Positions 38,401-48,120 of a stretch of 64,000 bases of DNA are shown piece by piece; the first letter of the stretch is position 1, and each line of letters starts with the position of its first letter. Location: the NCBI RefSeq assembly GCF_000497045.1, contig NW_015961955.1, positions 310,001 through 374,000 of the forward strand, read 5' to 3'. The position numbers and the translations under genes were made by a program. The notes under the pieces were generated by a model that was given only the letters and a program-made list of their open reading frames with translations, searched no databases and was not told the DNA's origin. This DNA comes from Kalmanozyma brasiliensis GHG001. Taxonomy: Eukaryota; Basidiomycota; Ustilaginomycetes; Ustilaginales.

Positions 38401-41116
38401 CGTGCTTGGGGAAGATGGCGGTCTTTTTGAGCCTTTCCCTCTCCAGATCTGAAAGCGTGTCCTTATTGGAAGCGAGATAGGCGACTAGATCGACGTGCGA
38501 CCATCCTCCGCCCGCCACGAGGCGGTTGAAGATCATCTGCAGCTCGACATGGCGACGCACACCGAGCGCAATGAGCATCTTTTCCAGATTGCCTTTGACT
38601 TGTGCTGTAGGGAGCTCGACAATGGGCAGATCGGAGAACAGCGAGACGTTGGAAAAGTAAGCATCGTTGGGCTTTTGCATCTGTAGGCGAGTGGGGATGC
38701 AGGTGACGTCGGCCAAGATCTGCTGAATCTCGTCGTGCTGGGAGGAAGGCAGCGCGAACCAAGCTCGAGACAAAGTCAGAAGCACCTTTTCGGCAAAGGC
38801 GGGCGTCGTCTGCAAGTTTGTCTCAGCCATGGCAGTCGATCCAGAACGCTGAGCTTGGACACTGATCTGGACGAGGTTCTTGAGCCACGCCGACACCGTC
38901 AGCTCGGACCAGCCAAAGACGCGCGAGAGCTCGTTGGTGGTGAACGACTTGGAGACCTCGTACGAAAGACAAGTGTCTGGGAGAGGCACGTCGGTGGGCA
39001 GACGAGATGTGTTGAGATAGAAGCGCACCGAGCTCAGAGGCTGAATCTTTTCGGGAACAGCAGCGTCTTTGGGATCCGCAATGGTGAGCATAGCATTGTT
39101 GAGCAGCTTGGAGCGCAAGCTGATGTCGTAGGAAGGATGCGCGGCGACGCTGACCCACCACTTGAGACAGGCGACCATCTCGAGTGGCGTGAGAGCGCGC
39201 GAGGAGAGCTCTGAGAAGACATCGTCCATGGTGATATCCTGGACGAGGTTGCGGGAGCGGACTTCTCGCACAAAATCGGCAGCTTCGTCGACGTGATCCG
39301 GGGGAATGACAGCAAGGTCCTTGATGAAGTCCGAAAGGAGCGCGTTGGGAATGCGGACCGCAGCTGAATGCTTGACACCGCGCGTCGACATGAGCGAGAT
39401 GGTGTTCTGGCGTGCTGCACCGAAGAAGGAGGTGAGGAAGAGGGAAGAGACGCGCGACGATGGCGACGAGGCGCGGAAGGTGAAGAAGCGCATGAGATGG
39501 AGCGCACGATCTTTGAGTGCTGTTGCCAGAGGATCGTCAGGCTTGGCCGGTCGCTTGTCCGAGAAGGTGTTGGTCCATAGACGACCAATGTCGGTCAGCT
39601 CGTTCTCGTAGACTGCGCGTGCGACGTAACCGCCCATGGAAAGCAGCTCCGAGTTCCACTGGGCACAGTATTTGTCGACAAAGTCAAGCGATTCTCGTTC
39701 GACAGTTGGGATGAAGCGGGCAGCAATGTGGCCGCTGAAACCAGTGGTCTGATGAGTGCGGAAGCCGATGAAGGCGTGACCTTGGTCTTCGAGACGAGGC
39801 ATGAGTCCAGAGAAGATCTGACGAACGCCTTTGTCGAGTGCAACAGCTGAGGACGTGATCGATATCGAGGCGTCGGCTTCGTCGTTCTCGTCGGGGAAGC
39901 TGGCGTCGTATTCCTCTTTGCCGGTGAAAATGAGGTGGAAGGCGGTAACTTTGGGAGGTGGTTTCTTTGTGCTGCGTTCGATCTCTCTTTCGAAGGCTTT
40001 ATCTGAAGAGACACTGACGTTGGCGGTGGCAATGCGCAGATGTATCGAGGCCGAGACGGACGTGAGCGCGGCGGCCGTGGCATCGAGACGGCGTTTCTCT
40101 TGTTCCTTGGCAGCGTCCGCTTCTCTTCGTCGTTGCAGCTCGCGTTCTCGTTCCCTTTCCTTTTCCTTTGCGGATGAAGATCCAAAGCCAAAAGCGCTCT
40201 GTAGCATCGAAGTCAAGCCACCGCCGGCTGTCTTGCCAAGCGCGGACGCAAGCGATTGCTTGGATCTGGGCTTTTCCTTCTCTGCTGCATCGATGACCAG
40301 TTGCAGGGCTTGCACGTCGATTTGAACAGCGGTGGATTCGAGGTCACGCACTTTCATGATACGATTAGGGCTGTATGCGTTCAAATGGCCGGGCATGGAC
40401 ATGGACTTGGGGAGAGCGAGCTTCTTATCGAGCTTGCAGAGAAGGTGATCGTCCCAGTAGAGGCCGACGGAGCGAATCTTGGTGGTGAAGGTGAGCGAGG
40501 TGGCAAGGAACTTGGCGAGGGCCATGGGCGAGTCTGGGAAGGGCGAGGGTTCACGGAGAGCCATGAAGAAGGTGGTCCATGGATTCCCGGAAGGTGAGTT
40601 TTGGCGATCGGCGTTATTGGCTCGCTTTGTGAAGAGGGCATCGCCTTTCCAGAAGAAGCCCATGAGCTCGTCGCCTGAGGAGACGATGGGCTCTTCGCAG
40701 ATGCTGAAGAGCGAGTAGAAGCCGACACCAAAGGCACCGATGCGGTCCGGATCAGGATTACCCTCTGCGATCCTTCGAAGTCTCGACCAGTCGTCCTTGC
40801 CGAAAGGTTTGCCATCGTTGCGAAAGACCCAGTTGCTGAGCGTAGCTTTGAAGTCGGGTAAGAGGGTTGAGGTGGACGCACCCGCTTCAGTGGAAGCAGC
40901 CGCTTTGGCACGTTGTGACTCGAAGCGAAGCTCGCAGTGAGTAGCACCAGCATCATCTGCGTTCTGGAGGAGTTCTCTGAAGACGGTGAATTCAGCGGCG
41001 TACCTGGCGAGGATTTTGTCGATGAGGGCGCGCTGATTGACGGTGATGGCTTCCTCTTGGCGAGCGTCGTTGAGAAGAGCTTTGCGAGCGAGCTCGCTGG
41101 CAGCCGAGGCGGCCAT
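35498..41116 (-). CDS. Sacsin/Hsp90-type ATPase protein with CUE-like segment and C-terminal HEIAH metallopeptidase-like end
   Basis: An 1872-residue intronless protein. The N-terminus (residues 30-200) is a GHKL/Hsp90-like ATPase module as in sacsin and DUF3684 proteins: FRELLQNADDAGATHCEL (E48, N52, D55), then NDGKPFGKDDWSRLRRIAEG and RIGAFGVGFYSLF, the nucleotide-lid glycines. A large all-fungal region follows. At about 1480-1560 a charged coiled coil (RKAEREAAEAKMREDRLKAEERAAEEK) leads into a CUE-like ubiquitin-binding helix set (VLSVFPDADPSYVDQALR). The last 150 residues form an apparent metallopeptidase-like domain with HEIAHN at about 1828 and a downstream WYFSAIAEKY. The combination suggests a chaperone-like factor linked to ubiquitin or proteolysis. 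That role is inference, and zinc binding is untested. Confidence 0.8.
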   Translation of the reverse strand: MAASAASELARKALLNDARQEEAITVNQRALIDKILARYAAEFTVFRELLQNADDAGATHCELRFESQRAKAAASTEAGASTSTLLPDFKATLSNWVFRNDGKPFGKDDWSRLRRIAEGNPDPDRIGAFGVGFYSLFSICEEPIVSSGDELMGFFWKGDALFTKRANNADRQNSPSGNPWTTFFMALREPSPFPDSPMALAKFLATSLTFTTKIRSVGLYWDDHLLCKLDKKLALPKSMSMPGHLNAYSPNRIMKVRDLESTAVQIDVQALQLVIDAAEKEKPRSKQSLASALGKTAGGGLTSMLQSAFGFGSSSAKEKERERERELQRRREADAAKEQEKRRLDATAAALTSVSASIHLRIATANVSVSSDKAFEREIERSTKKPPPKVTAFHLIFTGKEEYDASFPDENDEADASISITSSAVALDKGVRQIFSGLMPRLEDQGHAFIGFRTHQTTGFSGHIAARFIPTVERESLDFVDKYCAQWNSELLSMGGYVARAVYENELTDIGRLWTNTFSDKRPAKPDDPLATALKDRALHLMRFFTFRASSPSSRVSSLFLTSFFGAARQNTISLMSTRGVKHSAAVRIPNALLSDFIKDLAVIPPDHVDEAADFVREVRSRNLVQDITMDDVFSELSSRALTPLEMVACLKWWVSVAAHPSYDISLRSKLLNNAMLTIADPKDAAVPEKIQPLSSVRFYLNTSRLPTDVPLPDTCLSYEVSKSFTTNELSRVFGWSELTVSAWLKNLVQISVQAQRSGSTAMAETNLQTTPAFAEKVLLTLSRAWFALPSSQHDEIQQILADVTCIPTRLQMQKPNDAYFSNVSLFSDLPIVELPTAQVKGNLEKMLIALGVRRHVELQMIFNRLVAGGGWSHVDLVAYLASNKDTLSDLERERLKKTAIFPKHGEVGSLKEDGKPRIVRYRASELYEPTEALKALQLPVLDWADKPWKPNSDEARFVFDLGLRRYPPMETVLELASTSSNEVLRSKAMAFFFDKFHAHYANQYTLYRAEKYAFVPARLPNENKLVLRKPTEVFTNAEAAVMGFAVAGPEVNLADLPKLGLRSNPTSAQLIYKLVNAPTKDEALARKIFEYLATVPEFSLNDFAQLRGAEFIPVRRNKPSAAVDAAAAKESSSSSATGEVVLVAPMNCYFGGSASDTQFKDVFFYCDFGSVAGAFLKNCGVRNEPSIEEVAERLVSEPQRFYQLAGSADAYLGILRQIATNWSRIRTPLRNQMARSAFLLGSKRVNESKAKASGQRTGHLLDDDDDEQDEEADDTGTLVYALKKPSDVIIVDDANSHMLFASSLFYAPHEDLLQEGLYGKLGSPRLSALVEERYSIEGRVLKDTQRAREIKALVLERTPLFLFEKRQSSRSEIRKDAEWLKGALEVEEIDGAGLRLVRTLRYDRVHEQNVQKCTATASMRGSKLILHLSSSMEVDFFEVATSLSKYLLTKQRLQEVLLYMTLLSTSLRNLKRRGFHVDKILSQRKAEREAAEAKMREDRLKAEERAAEEKATDAKLADWRKQVLSVFPDADPSYVDQALRSHSDAHVERTTNDMLSSNYPRRSKELPSTSNQLTNDFGAPSDLRAGGGNMNAGTGFFSGFKNKFMQAGGKPRSSLADGTSSIERPGAGSGWPAGPEGIAAAGRSDEDRSLGALSPSSSSTGMTRAATAPTSEVTPLSSIQNNVLKAIRASRPDASSTIKSEARQTQIKEAANSYCDQGVETDLKLAGEVAGMKVYLHTSLDAASMLQANAAALERLINRVYKPVGSIFGLDPRSMYVFCDTAGPAIAFNRGGAIYLNFRYYLAWHDEMVKQGKLADPLVSTYFSVAHEIAHNVVAAHNAEHEWYFSAIAEKYIVSLVEYIARAEGGAGSRA

Positions 41117-42085
41117 GTTGGGCGAGCTGTTTAAGATGGAGGACGTGGTCAGTCAAGGAGGCGACAACCTTGACGAGGGAGCGTCTGTTCGAGGAGGACC
41201 CTGCATTGAAAGGCGTACGCACGCAACCAACACTTTTGGGCGGCCGACTCAGCCATCTTTGAGCCGTGGCTTGGCAGCGCTGAGCTCAGCCCGAGCCCAA
41301 TTTTGTCAACTGTCGAGAATCGGCAACTAACATTCTGCCCAAAAAAGGGGCTGTTGAATTGGAAATCGACTCGCGCGCCCGCTCAACCGCCGTGTCTCTT
41401 ATGCTGCCACTCGCTCAACCGCCGCCTTTGCCCGTCGGAGACGGCGGTCGAGGCAGAGAGCGGGCGAGTGTCAACGTCATTCTTGAAAACAGACTGCTCT
41501 CTCAGCATAGCACCAAGCATCGACCGAGCTCATCTTACCACCACTGCACTCGACAGCTGGCTCTATTTTGGATCACGTAGCTTCATCGGACTGCCACTCG
41601 TCATCAGCGTGCTTTGCATTGTCAACCCACTCTCGTCATTTCACAATGCGGTGGGCGCTACAAGATGGAGATGCGTGCGGGTGTTGTTTCTTGTGGAAAT
41701 TGACGAGCGTGTGCTGTGCTGCAGGTGGGCTGCAGCTGTTGTTGATCTGAGTTTAGCACATCGCCTTGGCTCTTGGCTGTGCACGCGAGAGAGTGTGACG
41801 CAAAGCCAACAAGGCGGTGCGAGATGGAGTGAACCACCCGACTCGGAATGAGAGCAAAGACGGAACCCTCTCCCGTGGTCCAAGGCACACACACACACAC
41901 AGCACGTTTGACACTTCTTGGCAGGGACACCGCAAGTACGTTTTTGACTCAAGCTCATCTGCAACCTTCGCTTTCGACCACCGTCTTTCCTGGTCAACCC
42001 ACACCACACGCATCCCCTTTGACCCGTCTCGACTCGATCACATTCATAGGACCTGCAGCTACATCCAACACGATACCTGCACACC
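41117..42085. other. Divergent promoter, sacsin-like gene / VCX1-like exchanger
   Basis: This is 970 bases between divergent starts. It contains a short CA microsatellite (about 41883-41902) and a C-rich leader before the exchanger ATG. No other coding sequence recognised. Confidence 0.5.
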
Positions 42086-43720
42086 ATGTCGGCCTCGACA
42101 CCATCTCATACAGCAGAGGCCTCGTCGGCGGCCACTCCTGCCATCAACGCAGCCTCGACAGCAGAGCAAACCTCGAACGCTTCCACCTCCGACGCACCCT
42201 ACACCTCCAACATCAAGCCTGCCCTCGTCAATTCCACACCCAGAGCCTCCAACGCCAGCAGCACCAACCACGTCACCCAGCGTCCCAAGCGCGCCACCAT
42301 CGCCGACTCGGAACCCGACATGCTCGAAAAGGGTCAAGCCAGCTCCACAAACGATGACGGCTCTTATGGTTCCTCCTCTGATCCTGCCTTCTCATCCGGC
42401 ACCAGGAAGCGCACCGTCGACCGGGATCAATCTTCCATCGGCGAAGGTCTCGGCGGTCCCTTTGCCGGTCCCCCTCGTCGAGCCACCATGGACTCCAAAG
42501 CCACAATGCGACGCTCCTTCAACGAGCTCTTCACTCCCGAACATCGTCTCGGCAAACCTCCTGGCACTCTCGCCAGTCTCAAGAACATCCTCTTTGGCTC
42601 CTTCCTCAACATCCTCCTCGTCTTCATCCCCGTCTCGTGGGCACTCCACTTCGCCCTAGACCAGAACGTCACCAAGAACGGCATCGCCGTCTTTGTCACT
42701 TCCTTCCTCGCCATCATGCCTCTCGCCACCATCCTCTCCCAGGCCACCGAAGAACTCTCGCTCAGAGTCGGCGAGACCATCGGCGGTCTCATCAACGCTT
42801 CCCTCGGCAACGCCGTCGAACTCATCGTCGCCATCGTCTCGCTCTTCAACTGCGAGCTCATCGTCACCCAGACCTCGCTCCTCGGCTCCATCCTCTCGAA
42901 CCTCTTGCTGGTGCTCGGCACGTGTTTCTTTGTCGGTGGTCTTCGCGTCAAGGAGCAGGTGTTTCTGGAAGCGCCCGCTCAGCTCAACACGTCGCTCCTC
43001 ATGATGGCCGTCATCTCGCTCGTCATCCCTTCGGCCTTCCATGCCGTCCTCGGCAACCTCGATAACACCGTCGAGCGTGCCGACATTCTCAAGTTCAGCC
43101 GTGGCGTCTCCGTCTTGCTGCTGCTCATCTACATCGGTTTTCTGTATTTCTCCCTCTCGTCGCACAAGGAGTTTTTCCAGGACGACAACGAAGATGAGGA
43201 GGAGCAGCCCAACATGAACATGACCGGCGTCATCATCTCGCTCGTCGTTGTCACCTGTCTCATCGGTGTTACGTCCGAATGGCTCGTTACGGCGATCAAC
43301 TCGGTCACCTCGACGGGCGCCATCACTCGCACCTGGATCGGTTTGATCTTGTTGCCGATTGCCAGCAACGCCACTGAGCATCTGGCAGCCGTCATCTTTG
43401 CGTGGAAGAACAAGATCCAGATGGCCAGCTCCATCGCCATCGGCTCGTCCATCCAGATCGCCCTTTTCGTCATCCCCTTGCTCGTCCTCATCGCTTGGAT
43501 GGGAGGCAAACCTTTGACCCTCCTCTTCGACCCTTTCGCTACCATCCTGCTGTTTTTGACCGTGCTCATCGTCAACTTTGCCATCGCCGACAACAGGTCG
43601 AATTACCTCGAGGGGTTCGTGCTCATCATGGTGTATCTCATTGTCGCACTCACCGTCTGGTTCGTCCCCGACGACCTCGCCGACACGCTCTTTTCCGATG
43701 AGTACTGCAAGACCGGTTGA
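42086..43720 (+). CDS. VCX1: Vacuolar Ca2+/H+ exchanger (CaCA/CAX family)
   Basis: A 544-residue antiporter that uses the vacuolar proton gradient to load Ca2+. The first 150 residues are Ser/Thr-rich and cytosolic, with a Ser/Arg-rich segment near MRRSFNELF that may be regulatory. About 11 hydrophobic segments follow. The two alpha repeats carry the ion-coordinating motifs GNAVELIVAI (about residue 240) and SNATEHLAAV (about 425). Between the halves lies the acidic loop DDNEDEEEQ (about 367-376), typical of CAX proteins. The gene is intronless and the ATG follows a CACC context. In yeast, VCX1 activity is tied to calcineurin, and this window also holds a Crz1-like gene, but at 32 kb distance nothing suggests linkage. 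Confidence 0.92.
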   Translation: MSASTPSHTAEASSAATPAINAASTAEQTSNASTSDAPYTSNIKPALVNSTPRASNASSTNHVTQRPKRATIADSEPDMLEKGQASSTNDDGSYGSSSDPAFSSGTRKRTVDRDQSSIGEGLGGPFAGPPRRATMDSKATMRRSFNELFTPEHRLGKPPGTLASLKNILFGSFLNILLVFIPVSWALHFALDQNVTKNGIAVFVTSFLAIMPLATILSQATEELSLRVGETIGGLINASLGNAVELIVAIVSLFNCELIVTQTSLLGSILSNLLLVLGTCFFVGGLRVKEQVFLEAPAQLNTSLLMMAVISLVIPSAFHAVLGNLDNTVERADILKFSRGVSVLLLLIYIGFLYFSLSSHKEFFQDDNEDEEEQPNMNMTGVIISLVVVTCLIGVTSEWLVTAINSVTSTGAITRTWIGLILLPIASNATEHLAAVIFAWKNKIQMASSIAIGSSIQIALFVIPLLVLIAWMGGKPLTLLFDPFATILLFLTVLIVNFAIADNRSNYLEGFVLIMVYLIVALTVWFVPDDLADTLFSDEYCKTG

Positions 43721-43981
43721 TTGGTCGAAAGGGTTTTGTTAATAGGATTCGTTCTCTCATCGCACGCTCGTTTGTCGTTGTTTTCCGTTGCACGCTTTAA
43801 TCTATGCTGATTCTATGCCGAGACCAGAACGGTGACTGCGTGTTTGGGGTGTGTGTGTTGCCATCCATTCCTCATTCGGAGCGACGCTGCTCTAACTTGG
43901 CCACCGTGGCGGTTCTTGCAGCCTGATCGCAGAATGATGCAGCACCGCCGCTGCCCCACGTGCCCTTGTGGATTAGGCTCT

Positions 43982-46063
43982 CTACAGCTGGCCCCTCAAT
44001 CGCTCCCCCAATCCCACATACTCGTCCAGACTCCCCGGGTTCCCCAACGTAGCCCTGTTGATCTCCCCGACACTTGCACCGTTGATAATCTTCTTGACGG
44101 GCACCTCGACCTTTTTCCCATTCAACGTCTTCGGCACCTCCTCGACCCTCTCTATGAACCTCGGTACGTGTCTTGCGCTTCTCTTGGTCCGAATGAGACT
44201 CGAAATTGTCTTTTTGAAGCCCTCCCAATCGATCCGCGCTACCGGGCTGAGGACGAGGAAGAGGCATACGACTTCATCGTCTCCCGCTTTCGTCTTGAGG
44301 GCGACTACGAGGGAGTCGGTGATGGTGGATGCCAGGGGGTTTTCGGGGCTTTCGAGGAGCTCATAGATCTCGCTGCTGCCAAATCGAATTCCGCCAGGGT
44401 TGAGAATCCCATCGCTTCTCCCCATCATCACCAGCCCACCGTGGGGGGAGAGACAGACAAAGTCGCCGTGATACCAAACCCCCGGCACCTGGGCGTAGTA
44501 GGAGTCGAAGTACTTGGACTCGGGTTGACGCCAGAAGCCCAGTGGTTGGGCTGGGAAGGGACGACGACAGATGAGATCCCCGACGGTGTTGGGCGTGGTG
44601 ACGAGACTGCTAGAAGTGGAGTCGTAGACGCCGATGGCCATTCCTAGGTTTCGCGCCTGAATTTCGCCGGCTCGGACGGGAAGGGCCACGTTGTGTCCCG
44701 CAAAGAGACTGCACAGGTCCGTACCACCTGTAATGGATCCGATGAGCACATCACCGATGTTTTCCAGGATGTACGGGTAGAGCTCTGCACGAAGCGGCGA
44801 ACCCGTACTGAGAATCTGCCGGACCTTGAGATCCGGGTGCGCCTCGATAGGCTTGTAGTCGGTCTTGGAGAGAGCCCCAAGGTACGCAGCGGACGTACCG
44901 AACGTCGTCACGCCCCACTTGGCCGCCAGATCCCATAGCACAGAGACGGGTTTCAACGGCGATCCGTCATACAGGACGATGGGACATCCAACGACGAGTC
45001 CGGCGATGAGGAAGTTCCACATCATCCAACCCGTCGTGGTGTGCTGGAAGAAGACGTCATCCGTGGTAAGCCCGCCATGGATGATGTGCTCCTTGGAGAG
45101 CTGGAGAAGCATCCCACCGGCGCGGTGAGTGATGGCTTTCGGCTTGCCCGTGGTTCCCGAGCTGAACAGGATCCATAAGGGATGGTTGAAGTCGAGCTGC
45201 TCGAACTGCATCTCTCCCTCGTCGCCTTCGGACAGCAGTGCGTCCCAGCTACACCACTCGGTCCCTGCATTGGAGGTTTCTGGGACCGGGTGTGATTTGA
45301 CGTAGGAGACAACTACAACGCTCTCCAACGCCTGCTCGTTTACCCCGCGATCGGCTTCCAGTCCCTCCACCACCCCCCTCACTTTCGCTAGATGATCATG
45401 CACCCTCCCATTATACCGAACCGCATTGACACTGACCAGCATCTTGGGCCTCACCGTCCTCAACCTCTCCAACACGCCTTCCGGTCCAAAGTCCGCTGCG
45501 GCGCTCGTCCAGACCGCGCCGATGGACGATGCAGCCAGGAAGGCGACCAGATTCTCGATGTTGTTGGCGGAATAGCTCGCGACACAATCATCTTTCTTGA
45601 TCCCTCTCTTGCGCATGGCACCGGCGACCTTGGCGGTCAACTCGTACAACTGGGCAAAGGTGATGCTCGTTTCATCTAGCTCCCCTGTGCTCGTGTCGAC
45701 CTCCGTGGACTGAATGACGGCAACCCGCTCGCGCAGGGGGGAGGAAGGTAGGCCATGACGCAGGAGGTTCTCGGCAAAGTTCAACCTCGCACCCTCAAAC
45801 CATCGGGGAGGCGGGTAGATCTCCGCGTTGTCATCGATCGCTTTCACCGCCTTGGTCGACGAGATGACGTTGGTCTCGTCCCACACGGTCGACCAGAACT
45901 CATCGAGGTGTTCGCAGGACCATTCCCACAGCTCGTTGTAGTCTTGCAAGTTGAGCGAGAAACGAGAGTTGATGGTTCGCCGAAAACGGTCCATCGAGGT
46001 GGCCGAGGGGTCGGTCGGCGACCACACCAGCTTGCCCTGAATCGATGCGTCGACGCTGTCCAT
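43982..46063 (-). CDS. Acetoacetyl-CoA synthetase
   Basis: A 693-residue ANL-superfamily enzyme converting acetoacetate, ATP and CoA to acetoacetyl-CoA. The N-terminal ACS cap (MDRFRRTINSRFSLNLQDY, LWEWSCEHLDEFWSTVWD) and WFEGARLNFAENLLR are AACS-like. The AMP-binding P-loop LFSSGTTGKPKAITH is near residue 300, TTTGWMMWNFLIAGL and GTSAAYLGALSK follow, then YHGDF and GRSDGILNPGGIRFGSSEIY (A8 hinge), and the catalytic Lys in TLNGKKVEVPVKK. The frame opens at 46156 on TTG. The ATG at 46063 (context gacATGg) gives an N-terminus like other AACS proteins; the ATG at 46138 would add 25 residues. It lies about 400 bases downstream of PEPCK, on the same strand. Confidence 0.9.
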   Translation of the reverse strand: MDSVDASIQGKLVWSPTDPSATSMDRFRRTINSRFSLNLQDYNELWEWSCEHLDEFWSTVWDETNVISSTKAVKAIDDNAEIYPPPRWFEGARLNFAENLLRHGLPSSPLRERVAVIQSTEVDTSTGELDETSITFAQLYELTAKVAGAMRKRGIKKDDCVASYSANNIENLVAFLAASSIGAVWTSAAADFGPEGVLERLRTVRPKMLVSVNAVRYNGRVHDHLAKVRGVVEGLEADRGVNEQALESVVVVSYVKSHPVPETSNAGTEWCSWDALLSEGDEGEMQFEQLDFNHPLWILFSSGTTGKPKAITHRAGGMLLQLSKEHIIHGGLTTDDVFFQHTTTGWMMWNFLIAGLVVGCPIVLYDGSPLKPVSVLWDLAAKWGVTTFGTSAAYLGALSKTDYKPIEAHPDLKVRQILSTGSPLRAELYPYILENIGDVLIGSITGGTDLCSLFAGHNVALPVRAGEIQARNLGMAIGVYDSTSSSLVTTPNTVGDLICRRPFPAQPLGFWRQPESKYFDSYYAQVPGVWYHGDFVCLSPHGGLVMMGRSDGILNPGGIRFGSSEIYELLESPENPLASTITDSLVVALKTKAGDDEVVCLFLVLSPVARIDWEGFKKTISSLIRTKRSARHVPRFIERVEEVPKTLNGKKVEVPVKKIINGASVGEINRATLGNPGSLDEYVGLGERLRGQL

Positions 46064-46461
46064 GTCTGCGGTAACCGATGTGTATGTGATGGAGGGGGAA
46101 AGGATGAAGGAGAGCTGGTCCGGGGAAGAAGGTTGCATCCCGGTCAAACGGGTCAATGCGTCGGTCGGCTGCCAAGAATGCCCCAGAATTTGCGGGGTTA
46201 CCGATTGTCGGCCCCTTCAAGTCCGGGATAGCCGAGCCTCAGTGTCGACTCGCGTGTCCCCTCCTCCCTCACCCCGACCATGCTGAGACTCAGCAATCAA
46301 CTCGCAAAGCATCCCACATATGCGCTACTTCGCGATGAGGTACACAGCCCATCCACCATCCGCAACATCGCATCCATCGGCTCAAGACACACACACACCA
46401 GGCTCACACCAAAGCTTAGGATCAAACATGTATATTTTTCAAACGGCGAAACTACCATCCC
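46064..46461. other. Short intergenic, AACS promoter / PEPCK 3' flank
   Basis: About 400 bases separating two minus-strand metabolic genes. It contains a short CA run near 46388-46400. No independent gene seen. Confidence 0.5.
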
Positions 46462-48120
46462 TTAGAGCTTAGGTCCAGCAGCGGAGACCTCGGCGCTGAC
46501 GTCGTTGGCGTACTTCTCGAAGTTGGTGTTGAACATCTCGGCCAACTTGTGAAGCTCGGTCTTGAAGGCGTCCTTGTCGGGCCAGCTGGTGGCGGGGTTG
46601 AGCAGGTTCTCGGGAACGCCCTCGATCTGGCTGGGAATCTGGAGGTTGAAGACGCCGAAGTTCTTGAACTTGGCCTTGGCGAGGGAGCCGTCGTGGATCG
46701 AGTCGATGATCTTCCTCGTGTACTTGAGAGGGCAACGTTGACCGACACCGAACTTGCCGCCGGCCCAACCGGTGTTGACGAGCCAGACATCGGCCTTGTG
46801 CTTCTCCATGCGCTCGGCGAGCATCTTGGCGTACACACGGGGGTGAAGGACGATGAAAGGCTGACCGTAGCAGGTGGAGAAGGTTGGCGACGGCTCCTGG
46901 ATACCATCCTCCGTACCGGGCGTCTTGGAGGTGTAACCCGCAATGAAGTGGTACTGCGCCTGGTTGGCGTCGAGCTTCGACACAGGGGGCAACACACCGT
47001 ACGCATCGCACGTGAGGAAGATGATGTTCTTGGGCGGCGAGTTGGCCATGCAAGGAATCTTGGCGTTGGGAATGAACTCGATCGGGTACGAGCAACGCGT
47101 GTTCTCGGTGATGACGACATCGTCGTAGTCGACCTCACGCGTGTTCTTGTCGTACACAACATTCTCCAAAACGGCACCGAAGCGGATGGCGTTGTAGATC
47201 TCGGGCTCCTTGGCAGCCGAAAGACCGATGCACTTGGCGTAGCAACCACCCTCGATGTTGAAGACACCCTCGTCGGACCAGACGTGCTCGTCGTCACCGA
47301 TAAGCGCACGCTTGGGATCAGCCGAGAGCGTCGTCTTGCCCGTACCCGAGAGACCGAAGAAGAGCGAGACGTCGCCGTCGGGACCCTCGTTGGCCGACGA
47401 GTGGAGCGAAAGCTGGTTGAACTTGACGGGCATGAGGTAGTGCATGACCGAGAAGATGCCCTTCTTCATCTCACCGGCGTACTCGGTGCCGAGGATGACC
47501 ATCTCGTGACGCTTGAAGTTGACCTCGACCGAGGTGGAGGAAGTCATACCGGCGGTGAATCGGTTGGCAGGGAACTGGCCGGCGTTGTAGATGATAAAGT
47601 CGGGCTCACCGAAGTGCTCGAGCTCCTCGGGGGTGGGACGGATCAACATGTTGTTCATGAAGAGGGCGTGGTAGGCACGCGAGCAGATGATGCGGACCTT
47701 GATGCGGTACTTGGGGTCCCAGCCTGCGAAACCGTCGAAGACATAGATGTCCTCGCGCGTGTTGAGGTAGTCGATGGCACGCTCACGGTTGATCTCGAAG
47801 GTGTGCTCGTCCATCTTGATGTTGACGGGACCCCACCAGACGTGGTCCTTGGAGGTCTCCTCGAAGACGATACGCTTGTCCTTGGGCGAACGACCGGTCT
47901 TCTTGCCCGAGTAGTTGATCAAGGCACCGGCGGACGAGATGACGGCGCCCTCCTTCTTGATGGCGTCCTCGTAGAGCTGTGCGACGGAAGCGTTGCGCTT
48001 GAGGTGGACACGGTCCATGTCGAAGCCGGCATCGGAGAAGAGCTTGAGTTCGGCACCGAGGAGGGTGTAGTGAGGGTTGTTGGTGGGCAACTCGTCGTGG
48101 TGGTTTCCTGGCGACGTCAT
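46462..48120 (-). CDS. PCK1: Phosphoenolpyruvate carboxykinase (ATP)
   Basis: A 552-residue ATP-dependent PEPCK, the committed step of gluconeogenesis (oxaloacetate + ATP to PEP + CO2 + ADP), cytosolic. Motifs are [12 protein letters not shown] (about 72-83), the substrate Arg/Tyr region [12 protein letters not shown], the kinase-1a P-loop [13 protein letters not shown] (256-268), kinase-2 [15 protein letters not shown], and the PEPCK-specific [20 protein letters not shown]. Length is normal for fungal enzymes and no residue of these motifs is missing. The ATG at 48120 has an AAAATGA context. It is preceded by a long non-coding stretch, as expected for a strongly carbon-regulated gene. Confidence 0.97.
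   Translation of the reverse strand: MTSPGNHHDELPTNNPHYTLLGAELKLFSDAGFDMDRVHLKRNASVAQLYEDAIKKEGAVISSAGALINYSGKKTGRSPKDKRIVFEETSKDHVWWGPVNIKMDEHTFEINRERAIDYLNTREDIYVFDGFAGWDPKYRIKVRIICSRAYHALFMNNMLIRPTPEELEHFGEPDFIIYNAGQFPANRFTAGMTSSTSVEVNFKRHEMVILGTEYAGEMKKGIFSVMHYLMPVKFNQLSLHSSANEGPDGDVSLFFGLSGTGKTTLSADPKRALIGDDEHVWSDEGVFNIEGGCYAKCIGLSAAKEPEIYNAIRFGAVLENVVYDKNTREVDYDDVVITENTRCSYPIEFIPNAKIPCMANSPPKNIIFLTCDAYGVLPPVSKLDANQAQYHFIAGYTSKTPGTEDGIQEPSPTFSTCYGQPFIVLHPRVYAKMLAERMEKHKADVWLVNTGWAGGKFGVGQRCPLKYTRKIIDSIHDGSLAKAKFKNFGVFNLQIPSQIEGVPENLLNPATSWPDKDAFKTELHKLAEMFNTNFEKYANDVSAEVSAAGPKL

Noticed and set aside
41883..41902. CA repeat as a regulatory element
   Set aside because: It is a short simple-sequence run without other support; treated as a microsatellite only.
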